Assembly (NCBI RefSeq): GCF_000447205.1
Contig: NZ_AUWY01000071.1
Coordinates: 83,424-147,423, forward strand
Length of the DNA stretch: 64,000 bases
From: Sphingobium ummariense RL-3
Lineage (GTDB): Bacteria > Pseudomonadota > Alphaproteobacteria > Sphingomonadales > Sphingomonadaceae
Reading direction: 5' to 3'
The notes under the pieces were generated by a model. That model searched no databases and was not told the DNA's origin. It was given only the letters and a program-made list of their open reading frames with translations. Below, in pieces: positions 1 through 10,129 of this stretch (its first letter is position 1; every line of letters begins with the position of its first letter). Both the position numbers and the translations under genes were made by a program.

Positions 1-817
1 GCAGGAACTCGTACACCTGGCTGGACACGTCGCCCAGATAGGCGTCGGCACTCATCGTATAGCTCATGTCGATCGAATGGCGGCTGCCCATGTCGACACG
101 TATATGCGGGGCTGTCGTCTCGATCGGAGCCACGCGGCCGGCGAGCTTGGTGTGAGGTGCGACGATGACGTTCCAGCCTTGCAGCGTTTCAAGGGCGCGC
201 ATTACCGCCGGGCCGTGCCGCACCCAGGAGGAAAGCCGCGGGTCGAAATGGGGATTGTAGAGCAGCACTGGCCGGTCGTCGGAGAAGAAACGCTGCGGCG
301 GCGCGCTCAGCTCGAACTTGGCATAGCCGCCGACCGCGACGGCCTCGGGTGGGCACAGGCCGCGCTCGATCATCCGCCGGCGGTCCTTCTCGCCGGCCAC
401 CAGGGTCAGGTCGAATGCGGAATGGCGGGCCTTGTAACCGCCCTCCCGGTCGCCTGCGCCATGCTTGATGAGGATCAGTCGCGACCGGAAACCGGGGACG
501 AAGCGCAGCGCGGCACTCGATATCTCGGTCGTCACCAGCAAGGGGAAATGCGACAGCCGCTGCGCGTTGAGCAACAGGGTGGCAAGCCGCGACGGCTGGC
601 GGAACAATGTGTCGGCACCGAAGAAGGGGCGACGCAGATGTTCCATCTTCAGCGTCCCCGTCGGATCGTAATGCGCGACCAGGTCAAGCAGCACGGGGGA
701 AGGAGACAGGATCGTGACGGAGACGTCGGGCCGTCGCGCGAGCTCCAGCGCAGCCGGAAGCCAGTGATAGATTTGCTGGGCTTCGGCTATGGCTAGGAAT
801 GCTATTTCTGTCGGCAC
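1..817 (-). CDS. CDP-glycerol glycerophosphotransferase/glycosyltransferase-like protein, C-terminus off window
   Basis: The minus strand stays open for 272 codons from a GTG at 817 to the window edge, so the gene is truncated at its 3' end. The GTG has a GGGG run about 7 nt upstream (minus sense). The protein starts [11 protein letters not shown]. Two features resemble the CDP-glycerol glycerophosphotransferase/GT-B fold: an H-G-A-G-D stretch near residue 118 and [11 protein letters not shown] at the very end of the visible part, comparable to the D-x-S-S-x-x-x-E/D-F/Y nucleotide-binding loop of TagF-like enzymes. The family role is transfer of an activated polyol phosphate or sugar in envelope polymer synthesis; the substrate cannot be told. 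It is divergent from sdhB. The family call is moderately sure. Confidence 0.6.
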   Translation of the reverse strand, partial: MPTEIAFLAIAEAQQIYHWLPAALELARRPDVSVTILSPSPVLLDLVAHYDPTGTLKMEHLRRPFFGADTLFRQPSRLATLLLNAQRLSHFPLLVTTEISSAALRFVPGFRSRLILIKHGAGDREGGYKARHSAFDLTLVAGEKDRRRMIERGLCPPEAVAVGGYAKFELSAPPQRFFSDDRPVLLYNPHFDPRLSSWVRHGPAVMRALETLQGWNVIVAPHTKLAGRVAPIETTAPHIRVDMGSRHSIDMSYTMSADAYLGDVSSQVYEFL

Positions 818-991
818 GATGATCCCCGGACGCCTGCCGTAACGATTGCGCCCAGCGATGCAAGAGGGCGCGCGCTCCCTTCCCCTGGGACCGAAGAGGG
901 CGGAGATGGGCGCGCTAGATGCTGGACCTTTGCAGATTATTTGTTATGCGGGCCCCACTGCGAGACATTTTCCAAAGAGGCTCGAAGAGCG

Positions 992-1780
992 ATGGCCGAA
1001 TTTGCGTTGCCCAAGAACAGCAAGATCAGTGGCAAGGGCGTGACCCACCCGGCGCCCGATGGGGCGACCAATGTCAGAAGCTTCAAGGTCTATCGCTACG
1101 ATCCCGATTCGGGCGCGAACCCGCGCTATGACACGTTCGAGATCGACCTCGACCAGTGCGGGCCGATGGTCCTCGACGCCTTGCTCAAGATCAAGAACGA
1201 ATATGATCCGACGCTGACCTTCCGCCGCTCCTGCCGCGAAGGCATCTGCGGTTCCTGCTCGATGAACATGAACGGCAAGAACGGCCTCGCCTGCACCACC
1301 GCGATCGACGAGTGCGCCGGCAAGGAAGTGCGCATCACCCCGCTGCCGCACATGGACGTGATCAAGGATCTGGTGCCGGACTTCACCCACTTCTACGCGC
1401 AGTACAACAGCATCAAGCCCTGGCTGCAAACCGTCAGCCCGGCGCCGAGCGGCAAGGAACGGCTGCAGTCGCCGGCCGATCGTGAGAAGCTGGACGGCCT
1501 CTACGAGTGCATCCTGTGCGCCTGCTGCTCGACCAGCTGCCCCAGCTACTGGTGGAACTCGGACAAGTTCCTGGGACCGGCCATCCTGCTCCAGGCCTAT
1601 CGCTGGCTGGCCGACAGCCGCGACGAATATACCGGCGAGCGCCTGGACGAGCTGGAGGATCCCTTCCGCCTCTACCGCTGCCACACCATCATGAACTGCG
1701 CCAATGTCTGCCCCAAGGGCCTTTCGCCCGCCAAGGCGATCGCGGAGACCAAGAAGATGCTGGTGGAACGGCAGCTCTGA
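992..1780 (+). CDS. sdhB: Succinate dehydrogenase iron-sulfur subunit
   Basis: 262-residue SdhB, the electron-transfer subunit of respiratory complex II at the cytoplasmic face of the inner membrane. It passes electrons from the FAD subunit to ubiquinone. The N-terminal ferredoxin-like domain carries the [2Fe-2S] cysteines in [10 protein letters not shown]. The C-terminal domain carries the [4Fe-4S] and [3Fe-4S] ligands in [12 protein letters not shown], then C-H-T-I-M-N-C and C-P-K-G. The start M-A-E-F-A-L-P was chosen at 992 because it gives the usual family length; an in-frame ATG at 941 lies farther upstream. sdhC, sdhD and sdhA would normally precede it, but a divergent gene lies there instead, so sdhB is detached from the rest of the complex and has its own roughly 170-bp upstream region. 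Confidence 0.95.
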   Translation: MAEFALPKNSKISGKGVTHPAPDGATNVRSFKVYRYDPDSGANPRYDTFEIDLDQCGPMVLDALLKIKNEYDPTLTFRRSCREGICGSCSMNMNGKNGLACTTAIDECAGKEVRITPLPHMDVIKDLVPDFTHFYAQYNSIKPWLQTVSPAPSGKERLQSPADREKLDGLYECILCACCSTSCPSYWWNSDKFLGPAILLQAYRWLADSRDEYTGERLDELEDPFRLYRCHTIMNCANVCPKGLSPAKAIAETKKMLVERQL

Positions 1781-1803
1781 CCGGCGTGACCGTACGGCAG
1801 GGG

Positions 1804-2244
1804 ATGGCGCGGCCGATCGCGGATGGGCCGCGCGCCGGCTGGCTCGAATGGGTGGAGCCGGCGGAAGGAACCTTTCTCACCATTCTCGGCCCGCTCTATT
1901 CCCGGCGCGAGGGTGACAGGCGCGCGATCGTCGAGCTGGAACCGCGCCCCGAACATCGCAACCGGCTGGGGTCGCTGCATGGCGGCCTGCTCGCCGCTTT
2001 CGCCGACCACGCCTATTTTTCCGCCATGGTAGCGATGGGCCGCCCTGCCCAGGCGGGCGCGGTGACCGTCGACCTGTCGATGCAATATCTGGCGGCCGGC
2101 AGCGCCGATGCACCCCTTCGGGCCGAGGTCGACCTGCTGGGCGAGACCGGGCGACTCCTGTTCCTGCGGCTGGTGCTCAGCCAGCACGGCCAGCCTGTCG
2201 CCGCATCCACCGCGACCCTGCGGAAGGCGCCGGAGGAACGGTGA
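1804..2244 (+). CDS. PaaI/hotdog-fold acyl-CoA thioesterase-like protein
   Basis: About 146 residues with a hotdog-fold pattern. H-R-N-R-L-G-S-L-H-G-G-L-L-A-A-F-A-D matches the helix and active-site region of PaaI/YbgC-type thioesterases (H-G-G followed by an acidic residue), and T-V-D-L-S-M-Q-Y-L fits the central strand. Such enzymes hydrolyse acyl- or aryl-CoA thioesters; the substrate is unknown here. It follows sdhB by 23 bp and its stop overlaps the zapE GTG by 4 bp, so the three genes probably form one transcript. The start is uncertain: ATG 1804 has a G-rich run directly against it, and GTG 1786 has no clear ribosome site. Confidence 0.75.
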   Translation: MARPIADGPRAGWLEWVEPAEGTFLTILGPLYSRREGDRRAIVELEPRPEHRNRLGSLHGGLLAAFADHAYFSAMVAMGRPAQAGAVTVDLSMQYLAAGSADAPLRAEVDLLGETGRLLFLRLVLSQHGQPVAASTATLRKAPEER

Positions 2245-3353
2245 CCCGCATTCTGGATCGCTATCACGCCCTGGTGGCGGCCGGCGAATTGCGGCCCGAT
2301 TCCGATCAGGATGCCGCGGCCGCGCGACTCGATCGCCTTCAGGAGGAACTGGAGTCCGCTCCTCCACGCGGGTCGACGCTGTGGCGGCTGCTGCGCAAGC
2401 CGCCGGAGCCGCCGCGCGGGCTCTACATGTGGGGCGGGGTAGGGCGCGGCAAGTCGATGCTGATGGACCTGTTCTTCGACACGGTGAAGGTCCAGCGCAA
2501 GAAGCGGGTCCATTTCCACGAATTCATGCTGGATGTGCACTCCCGCCTGGCAGAGGCGCGCCAGTCCGAAAGTGGCGACCCCATCCCCCCGGTCGTGGAA
2601 TCGCTTGCGGAAGAGGGGCGGCTGCTCTGCTTTGACGAGATGGTCGTCAACAACATGGCCGATGCGGCGATCATGTCGCGGCTGTTCACCGGACTGCTGG
2701 AAAAGCGGGTGACGATCGTCACCACCTCCAACCGGCCGCCCGATGACCTCTACAAGGACGGGCTCAACCGGCAGCTGTTCCTGCCCTTCATAGACCTCAT
2801 CAAGATGAAGCTCGATGTGCTAAGCCTCAATGGGCCGACGGATTATCGGCGCGACCGGCTCGGCGACGCGACTCTATGGCATTGTCCCAATGGACCCGAA
2901 GCGACGAAGGCGCTGTCCGACGCCTTCTTCCGCCTTACCGATTTTTCGGTGGAGGATCGCGCCAAGGTGCCGGCGGAGGACATCCCCGTTCAGGGCGGGC
3001 GGACGCTCCATGTGCCTAAGAGCCTCAAGGGCGTCTCGGTCTTCTCCTTTAGGCGGCTGTGCGAGGAGGCGCGTGGCGCGCCCGACTATCTGGCGATCGC
3101 GCGGAAATATCACACGGTCATCATCGTCGGCATTCCCGTGCTGGGGCCGGAGAAACGCAACGAGGCGGCGCGCTTCGTCACACTGATCGACTCGCTCTAC
3201 GAATATAAGGTGAAGCTACTGGCCGCCGCCGATGCGTCACCCGCCCGCCTCTATCCGACAGGCGACGGATCGTTCGAGTTCGAGCGGACCGTGTCCCGCC
3301 TGATGGAAATGCAGTCGGACGATTATCTGGCGCTGGGCCACGGGTCGAAATAG
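2241..3353 (+). CDS. zapE: AFG1-like ATPase, cell division protein ZapE
   Basis: 370-residue AAA+-like P-loop ATPase of the AFG1/ZapE family. In E. coli ZapE binds FtsZ and supports constriction under low oxygen; mitochondrial AFG1 helps respiratory-complex quality control. Walker A is G-G-V-G-R-G-K-S near residue 65, and Walker B is L-L-C-F-D-E-M near 130. A family-typical F-H-E-F-M segment lies between them, and T-T-S-N-R-P-P (sensor-like) follows. The start is the GTG at 2241, with GGAGG 4-5 nt upstream, overlapping the thioesterase stop in a GTGA arrangement. This implies translational coupling within an sdhB-thioesterase-zapE unit. Length is typical. Confidence 0.92.
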   Translation: MTRILDRYHALVAAGELRPDSDQDAAAARLDRLQEELESAPPRGSTLWRLLRKPPEPPRGLYMWGGVGRGKSMLMDLFFDTVKVQRKKRVHFHEFMLDVHSRLAEARQSESGDPIPPVVESLAEEGRLLCFDEMVVNNMADAAIMSRLFTGLLEKRVTIVTTSNRPPDDLYKDGLNRQLFLPFIDLIKMKLDVLSLNGPTDYRRDRLGDATLWHCPNGPEATKALSDAFFRLTDFSVEDRAKVPAEDIPVQGGRTLHVPKSLKGVSVFSFRRLCEEARGAPDYLAIARKYHTVIIVGIPVLGPEKRNEAARFVTLIDSLYEYKVKLLAAADASPARLYPTGDGSFEFERTVSRLMEMQSDDYLALGHGSK

Positions 3354-3449
3354 CGCGTCGGGGACCGCCGCCGTTCCTGCTTCAGCTGCTCCACAGGCCA
3401 GGGGATCGCCCTTGCGGGCCGATCGTTTCTGCATCGCAACGAAAAGGAT

Positions 3450-3479
3450 CCGGACGCCTTCCCTCGGGAAGGCGTCCGG
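3450..3479. repeat. Perfect GC-rich palindrome, 14-bp arms with 2-bp centre
   Basis: CCGGACGCCTTCCC (3450-3463) and GGGAAGGCGTCCGG (3466-3479) are exact reverse complements around TC. On the plus strand no T-run follows, so it is a poor intrinsic terminator for zapE. On the minus strand it is followed by ATCCTTTT, but no minus-strand gene needs terminating here. It may be a REP-type element, an mRNA-end stabiliser for zapE or a protein-binding palindrome. Confidence 0.8.
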
Positions 3480-3553
3480 CAGGAAGCCGCTGTGGGACGG
3501 GAGGCGTTGCGCCAGGGTAGGAGCGCATCGCAACAGGGCCAGACCCTCACTAA

Positions 3554-3574
3554 TGCAATTGCGAACGAATTGCA
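3554..3574. promoter_or_regulatory. Candidate Fur-like operator upstream of mdh
   Basis: A 21-bp dyad with perfect 7-bp arms, TGCAATT and AATTGCA, around GCGAACG, 105 bp upstream of the mdh start. The TGCAA...TTGCA architecture resembles the Fur-family sites described in alphaproteobacteria (general knowledge, from memory). TCA and respiratory genes are known Fur-responsive targets in Caulobacter. Binding is an inference. Confidence 0.4.
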
Positions 3575-3609
3575 AAGATAAATCGACCCAAGGCGGTTTC
3601 GCCGGTTGA

Positions 3610-4644
<1,035 letters not shown>

Positions 4645-4653
4645 GGAATTGAA

Positions 4654-4679
4654 CCACCCCGGCGAAGGCCGGGGTCCAG
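4654..4679 (+). repeat. REP-like repeat, left copy
   Basis: 26 bp with core CCCCGGCGAAGGCCGGGG, itself an imperfect palindrome, followed by TCCAG. It matches the reverse complement of 5002-5027 at 25 of 26 positions. It begins 9 bp after the mdh stop, so it could also form a hairpin at the 3' end of the mdh message. Confidence 0.85.
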
Positions 4680-4684
4680 CCGGG

Positions 4685-4990
4685 ATGGCCTGTGATGGAA
4701 GGTTTGCCTTCGTCTACATCATGGCCTGTCGACGGAATGGAACGATTTATATCGGTTCCACCGTCGATCTTCCCAAGCGGGCGTGGGAGCATCGCAACAG
4801 CGTCGTTCCTGGGTTCACGAAGCGTTATGGCTGCCGGCTGCTCGTCTGGTACGAGGTGCGCGACGGCTGGGAAGCCGCCCGTCTTCGGGAGCGGCAGATG
4901 AAGGAATGGAAGCGCGCCTGGAAGTTGCGGGAAATTGAAGAGGCAGACCCGGAATGGGCGGACCTTTACGATCGGATCGCGCGACCTTGA
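4685..4990 (+). CDS. GIY-YIG nuclease domain protein (UPF0213/YhbQ-like)
   Basis: 101-residue single-domain GIY-YIG protein. F-V-Y-I-M-A and G-T-I-Y-I-G-S-T form the two signature strands, followed by the conserved Arg/His/Glu helix P-K-R-A-W-E-H-R. R-L-R-E-R-Q-M-K-E-W-K-R-A-W-K is typical of the small stand-alone family. GIY-YIG domains cut or nick DNA; the cellular role of the stand-alone bacterial proteins is poorly known. There is no separate DNA-binding domain. ATG 4685 gives the standard family N-terminus but no convincing ribosome site, with the left repeat ending 5 nt upstream. The gene interrupts the usual mdh-sucC-sucD order and is enclosed by inverted repeats. Confidence 0.88.
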   Translation: MACDGRFAFVYIMACRRNGTIYIGSTVDLPKRAWEHRNSVVPGFTKRYGCRLLVWYEVRDGWEAARLRERQMKEWKRAWKLREIEEADPEWADLYDRIARP

Positions 4991-5001
4991 GCGATGGGAC
5001 A

Positions 5002-5027
5002 CTGGACCCCGGCTTTCGCCGGGGTGG
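5002..5027 (-). repeat. REP-like repeat, right copy (inverted)
   Basis: Inverted partner of 4654-4679 with one mismatch (core here CCCCGGCTTTCGCCGGGG on the plus strand). It lies 11 bp after the nuclease stop and 23 bp before the sucD start, so any hairpin would sit in the sucD 5' untranslated region. Confidence 0.85.
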
Positions 5028-5050
5028 AACTAGAAGGATAGAGGCGGTCA

Positions 5051-5935
5051 ATGAGCATCCTCGTTAACAAGAACACCAAGGTCATCACCCAGGGTATGAC
5101 CGGCGCCACCGGCACTTTCCACACCGAACAGGCGCTGGCCTATGGCACGCAGATGGTCGCCGGCGTCACCCCCGGCAAGGGCGGCACGACCCATATCGGC
5201 CTGCCGATGTTCGACACCGTCGCCGAAGCCAAGAGCAAGACCGGTGCGGATGCTTCGGTGATCTACGTCCCGCCACCGTTCGCCGCCGACTCCATCCTGG
5301 AGGCGATCGACGCCGAAATTCCCCTGATCGTCTGCATCACCGAAGGCATCCCGGTGCTCGACATGGTCAAGGTGAAGCGGGCGCTGTCGGGCAGCAAGTC
5401 GCGCCTGATCGGCCCCAACTGCCCCGGCGTGCTGACCCCCGACGAGTGCAAGATCGGCATCATGCCCGGCTCCATCTTCAAGAAGGGCAGCGTCGGCGTC
5501 GTCTCGCGCTCGGGCACGCTGACCTATGAGGCGGTGTTCCAGACCTCGAACGCGGGTCTCGGCCAGACCACCGCGGTCGGCATCGGCGGCGATCCGGTCA
5601 ACGGCACCAACTTCATCGACGTGCTGGAGCTGTTCCTGGCCGACGACGCGACCGAGTCCATCATCATGATCGGCGAGATCGGCGGCGATGCGGAAGAGCA
5701 GGCCGCCCAGTTCCTGATCGACGAGGCGAAGAAGGGCCGCAAGAAGCCGATGGCCGGCTTCATCGCGGGCCGCACCGCGCCTCCGGGTCGCCGCATGGGC
5801 CATGCCGGCGCGATCGTGTCGGGCGGCAAGGGCGACGCGGAAAGCAAGATCGCGGCGATGGAAGCGGCCGGCATCAAGGTCGCGTCCAGCCCGTCGGAGC
5901 TTGGCTCGACGCTGGTTGAGGTCTTGAAGGGGTAA
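5051..5935 (+). CDS. sucD: Succinyl-CoA synthetase alpha subunit
   Basis: 294 residues, the CoA-binding and phosphohistidine subunit of succinate-CoA ligase. The enzyme makes ATP or GTP from succinyl-CoA in the TCA cycle. The CoA-binding Rossmann domain is near the N-terminus ([15 protein letters not shown]). C-I-T-E-G-I-P-V is conserved, and the phosphorylated histidine is in [10 protein letters not shown]. The start at 5051 has A/G-rich sequence upstream. The beta subunit gene sucC, which must pair with it, is absent from the window. sucA follows after 89 bp. Confidence 0.96.
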   Translation: MSILVNKNTKVITQGMTGATGTFHTEQALAYGTQMVAGVTPGKGGTTHIGLPMFDTVAEAKSKTGADASVIYVPPPFAADSILEAIDAEIPLIVCITEGIPVLDMVKVKRALSGSKSRLIGPNCPGVLTPDECKIGIMPGSIFKKGSVGVVSRSGTLTYEAVFQTSNAGLGQTTAVGIGGDPVNGTNFIDVLELFLADDATESIIMIGEIGGDAEEQAAQFLIDEAKKGRKKPMAGFIAGRTAPPGRRMGHAGAIVSGGKGDAESKIAAMEAAGIKVASSPSELGSTLVEVLKG

Positions 5936-5955
5936 GATAACTCCTACATATATAA

Positions 5956-5979
5956 GCGGTCGGGCTGCACCCCGGCCGC
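5956..5979 (+). terminator. Stem-loop between sucD and sucA
   Basis: GCGGTCGGG (5956-5964) can pair with CCCGGCCGC (5971-5979) over a 6-nt loop, with one G-U pair; only a weak pyrimidine tract follows. It is more likely an attenuator or mRNA-processing structure inside the suc operon than a full terminator. Confidence 0.35.
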
Positions 5980-6024
5980 TATTCCCCTTTCCGCGACTGC
6001 ACGCGGCTGGGATGGGACCAGGCA

Positions 6025-8820
6025 ATGGGTTACGAGAATCAGGATTTCGAGATCGAGCGCGGGCCGAGCTGGGCGCGCGACAACTGGCCGCTGTCGGATA
6101 CGGATGATCTGACCGGCGCATTGGATCCCACGCAGATGCAGGTGGCGGTGAAGGCCGCCGCCAAATCCGCGGGCAAGCAGGTGTCGGACGCCGACATCGC
6201 GCAGGCCGCGGAGGATGCGATCCGCGCACAGATGCTGATCCGCACCTATCGCGTGCGCGGGCACCTTGCCGCCAATCTCGACCCGCTCGGCCTGTCGGAA
6301 CGCAAGCTGCCGGCCGACCTGACCCCCGAATATCACGGCCTGACCGACCTCAAGAAGAAGGTCTTCCTGGGCGGTACGCTGGGCCTCGACTACGCCACCG
6401 TGGAAGAGATCGTCGCGATCCTGCGGGCGAACTACTGCGGCAATGTCGGCCTGGAATATATGCACATCGCCGATGTGGAGGAGCGCCGCTTCCTGCAGGA
6501 CCGCATGGAAGGCAAGGACAAGGAGATCCACTTCACGCCCGAGGGCAAGAAGGCGATCCTGTCCAAGGTCATCCAGGCCGAGCAATATGAGAAGTTCCTG
6601 GGCCGCAAATATGTCGGCACCAAGCGCTTCGGCCTGGACGGCGGCGAATCGATGATCCCGGCTCTGGAAGCGGTCATCAAATATGGCGGCGCGCTGGGCG
6701 TGCGCGAGATCGTGTACGGCATGGCGCATCGCGGCCGCCTGAACGTGCTCGCCAACGTCATGGCCAAGGGCTATCGCGTCATCTTCCACGAATTCTCGGG
6801 CGGCACCGCCAATCCGGAGGATGTGGGCGGATCGGGCGACGTCAAATACCATCTCGGCACCTCGACCGACCGTGAGTTCGACGGGATCAAGGTGCACATG
6901 TCGCTCGTGCCCAACCCGTCGCACCTGGAAACGGTCGATCCGGTCGTGCTGGGGAAGGTCCGCGCGCAGCAGACCTTCCGCGGCGACCTGGAAAAGCACG
7001 AAGCCGTGCTTCCCGTGCTGATCCACGGCGATGCGGCCTTCGCCGGCCAGGGCATCGTCTGGGAATGCTTCGGTTTCTCGGGCATTCGCGGCTACAATAC
7101 CGGCGGCTGCATCCACTTCGTCGTCAACAACCAGGTGGGCTTCACCACCTCGCCGCAGTTCGCGCGCTCCTCGCCCTATCCCAGCGACGTGGCGAAGGGC
7201 GTCCAGGCGCCGATCCTGCACGTCAACGGCGACGATCCGGAGGCCGTGACCTTCGCGTGCAAGCTGGCGATCGAATATCGCCAGACCTTCCACCGCGACA
7301 TCGTGATCGACATGTGGTGCTATCGCCGCTTCGGCCACAATGAAGGCGACGAGCCCAGCTTTACCCAGCCGCTGATGTACGCGAAGATCCGTCAGCATCC
7401 GCCGGTCAGCGACGTCTATTCGGCGCGGCTGAAGGCGGAGGGCGTGGTCGATGACGATTTCGTCAGTCAGGTCACGGGCGATTTCGTCAACCATCTGGAG
7501 GAAGAGTTCGAGGCGGCGAAGAGCTACAAGGCCAACACCGCCGACTGGTTCGCCGGCCGCTGGTCGGGCCTGCATCGGCCCGCCGATGCGGAGACCACCC
7601 GCCAGAATGTCGAGAGCGCGATCAGCCAGAAGCTGTTCGACAGCCTGGGCAAGACGCTGACGACGGTGCCCGAGGGCGTGAACGTCCACAAGACGCTGAA
7701 GCGCGTGCTCGATGCCAAGGCGGAGATGTTCCGGTCCGGCGAGAATTTCGACTGGGCGACCGGCGAGGCGCTGGCCTTCGGATCGCTGCTGTCGGAAGGC
7801 TATGGCGTGCGCCTGTCGGGCCAGGATTCGGGTCGCGGCACCTTCAGCCAGCGTCACTCGGTCTGGGTCGACCAAGATACGGAGAAGAAATATATTCCGC
7901 TGTCGACCGTGCCGCATGGCCGGTTCGAGGTGCTGGACAGCCCGCTCTCCGAATATGGCGTGCTTGGTTTCGAATATGGCTTTGCGCTGGCCGATCCCAA
8001 GTCGCTGGTGCTGTGGGAAGCGCAGTTCGGCGATTTCGCCAACGGCGCGCAGATCATCTTCGACCAGTATATCGCTTCTTCGGAAACGAAGTGGCTGCGC
8101 TCCAACGGCCTCGTCTGCCTGCTGCCGCACGGCTATGAAGGGCAGGGGCCGGAGCATAGCTCCGCCCGCCTGGAACGCTTCCTTCAGCTTTGTGCGGAAG
8201 GGAACATCCAGGTCGCCAACATCACGACGCCGGCCAATTACTTCCACGTGCTGCGCCGGCAGATGCTGCGTTCGTTCCGCAAGCCGCTGATCATCATGAC
8301 GCCCAAGTCGCTGCTGCGGCACAAGTTGGCGGTCAGCCGGACCGAGGACTTCCTGGGCAGCAGCCAGTTCCACCGCATCCTGTCGGACACCAACCCGGCA
8401 CCCGACGCGGAAACGAAGCGGCTGGTGCTCTGCTCGGGCAAGGTCGCCTACGACCTGATCGAGGCGCGCGACGCCGCCGGGGACAAGAACACCCAGATCG
8501 TCCGGATCGAGCAGCTCTATCCCTTCCCCACCGAGGCGCTGGCCGAACGGCTGAAGAAGATGCCGAATCTGGAGGAAGTGATCTGGTGCCAGGAAGAGCC
8601 CCGCAACAATGGCGGCTGGTTCTTCGTCGAGCCCTATATCGAGGAAGCGCTGGGCCTTGCCGGCAAGGCGCCGATGCGTGCCCGTTACGCGGGCCGCAAG
8701 GCGTCGGCCTCGCCGGCCACCGGCCTCGCCAAGCGCCACGTCGCCGAACAGGGCGCGCTCGTCGCCGATGCGCTGGGTCACAGCGTCCGTGAAGAAATCC
8801 GCCGCCAGAAGAAAGGCTGA
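6025..8820 (+). CDS. sucA: 2-oxoglutarate dehydrogenase E1 component
   Basis: 931-residue thiamine-diphosphate-dependent E1 of the 2-oxoglutarate dehydrogenase complex. It decarboxylates 2-oxoglutarate and reductively succinylates the lipoyl arm of SucB. Conserved features include [21 protein letters not shown], the ThDP/metal region [20 protein letters not shown], and the C-terminal transketolase-like Q-E-E-P-x-N-x-G. The N-terminal segment with W-x-x-x-N resembles the E2-docking peptide of this family. Length is typical for alphaproteobacteria. Start 6025 has GGGA 10 nt upstream. sucB follows after only 8 bp. Confidence 0.96.
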   Translation: MGYENQDFEIERGPSWARDNWPLSDTDDLTGALDPTQMQVAVKAAAKSAGKQVSDADIAQAAEDAIRAQMLIRTYRVRGHLAANLDPLGLSERKLPADLTPEYHGLTDLKKKVFLGGTLGLDYATVEEIVAILRANYCGNVGLEYMHIADVEERRFLQDRMEGKDKEIHFTPEGKKAILSKVIQAEQYEKFLGRKYVGTKRFGLDGGESMIPALEAVIKYGGALGVREIVYGMAHRGRLNVLANVMAKGYRVIFHEFSGGTANPEDVGGSGDVKYHLGTSTDREFDGIKVHMSLVPNPSHLETVDPVVLGKVRAQQTFRGDLEKHEAVLPVLIHGDAAFAGQGIVWECFGFSGIRGYNTGGCIHFVVNNQVGFTTSPQFARSSPYPSDVAKGVQAPILHVNGDDPEAVTFACKLAIEYRQTFHRDIVIDMWCYRRFGHNEGDEPSFTQPLMYAKIRQHPPVSDVYSARLKAEGVVDDDFVSQVTGDFVNHLEEEFEAAKSYKANTADWFAGRWSGLHRPADAETTRQNVESAISQKLFDSLGKTLTTVPEGVNVHKTLKRVLDAKAEMFRSGENFDWATGEALAFGSLLSEGYGVRLSGQDSGRGTFSQRHSVWVDQDTEKKYIPLSTVPHGRFEVLDSPLSEYGVLGFEYGFALADPKSLVLWEAQFGDFANGAQIIFDQYIASSETKWLRSNGLVCLLPHGYEGQGPEHSSARLERFLQLCAEGNIQVANITTPANYFHVLRRQMLRSFRKPLIIMTPKSLLRHKLAVSRTEDFLGSSQFHRILSDTNPAPDAETKRLVLCSGKVAYDLIEARDAAGDKNTQIVRIEQLYPFPTEALAERLKKMPNLEEVIWCQEEPRNNGGWFFVEPYIEEALGLAGKAPMRARYAGRKASASPATGLAKRHVAEQGALVADALGHSVREEIRRQKKG

Positions 8821-8828
8821 GAAAGCTC

Positions 8829-10103
<1,275 letters not shown>

Positions 10104-10129
10104 GTTCAAGAGCCAGAGGAAGATATACC

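Larger units (their letters stand above)
4654..5027. mobile_element. Putative GIY-YIG cassette bounded by REP-like inverted repeats
   Basis: A compact 374-bp unit: a 26-bp GC-rich palindromic repeat, a GIY-YIG nuclease gene starting 5 nt later, then the same 26-bp repeat in inverted orientation 11 nt after the stop. The two repeats differ at one position. The interior is about 60% GC, somewhat lower than mdh and sucD. It lies between mdh and sucD, where sucC usually stands. I see no target-site duplication at the edges. That the unit moves or maintains the repeats is an inference, by analogy with RAYT transposases and REP elements. Confidence 0.5.

Noticed and set aside
5944..8781. 945-codon open frame on the minus strand opposite sucA
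   Set aside because: Exact antisense of a highly conserved gene in high-GC DNA; the composition is typical of a shadow frame, with no domain.
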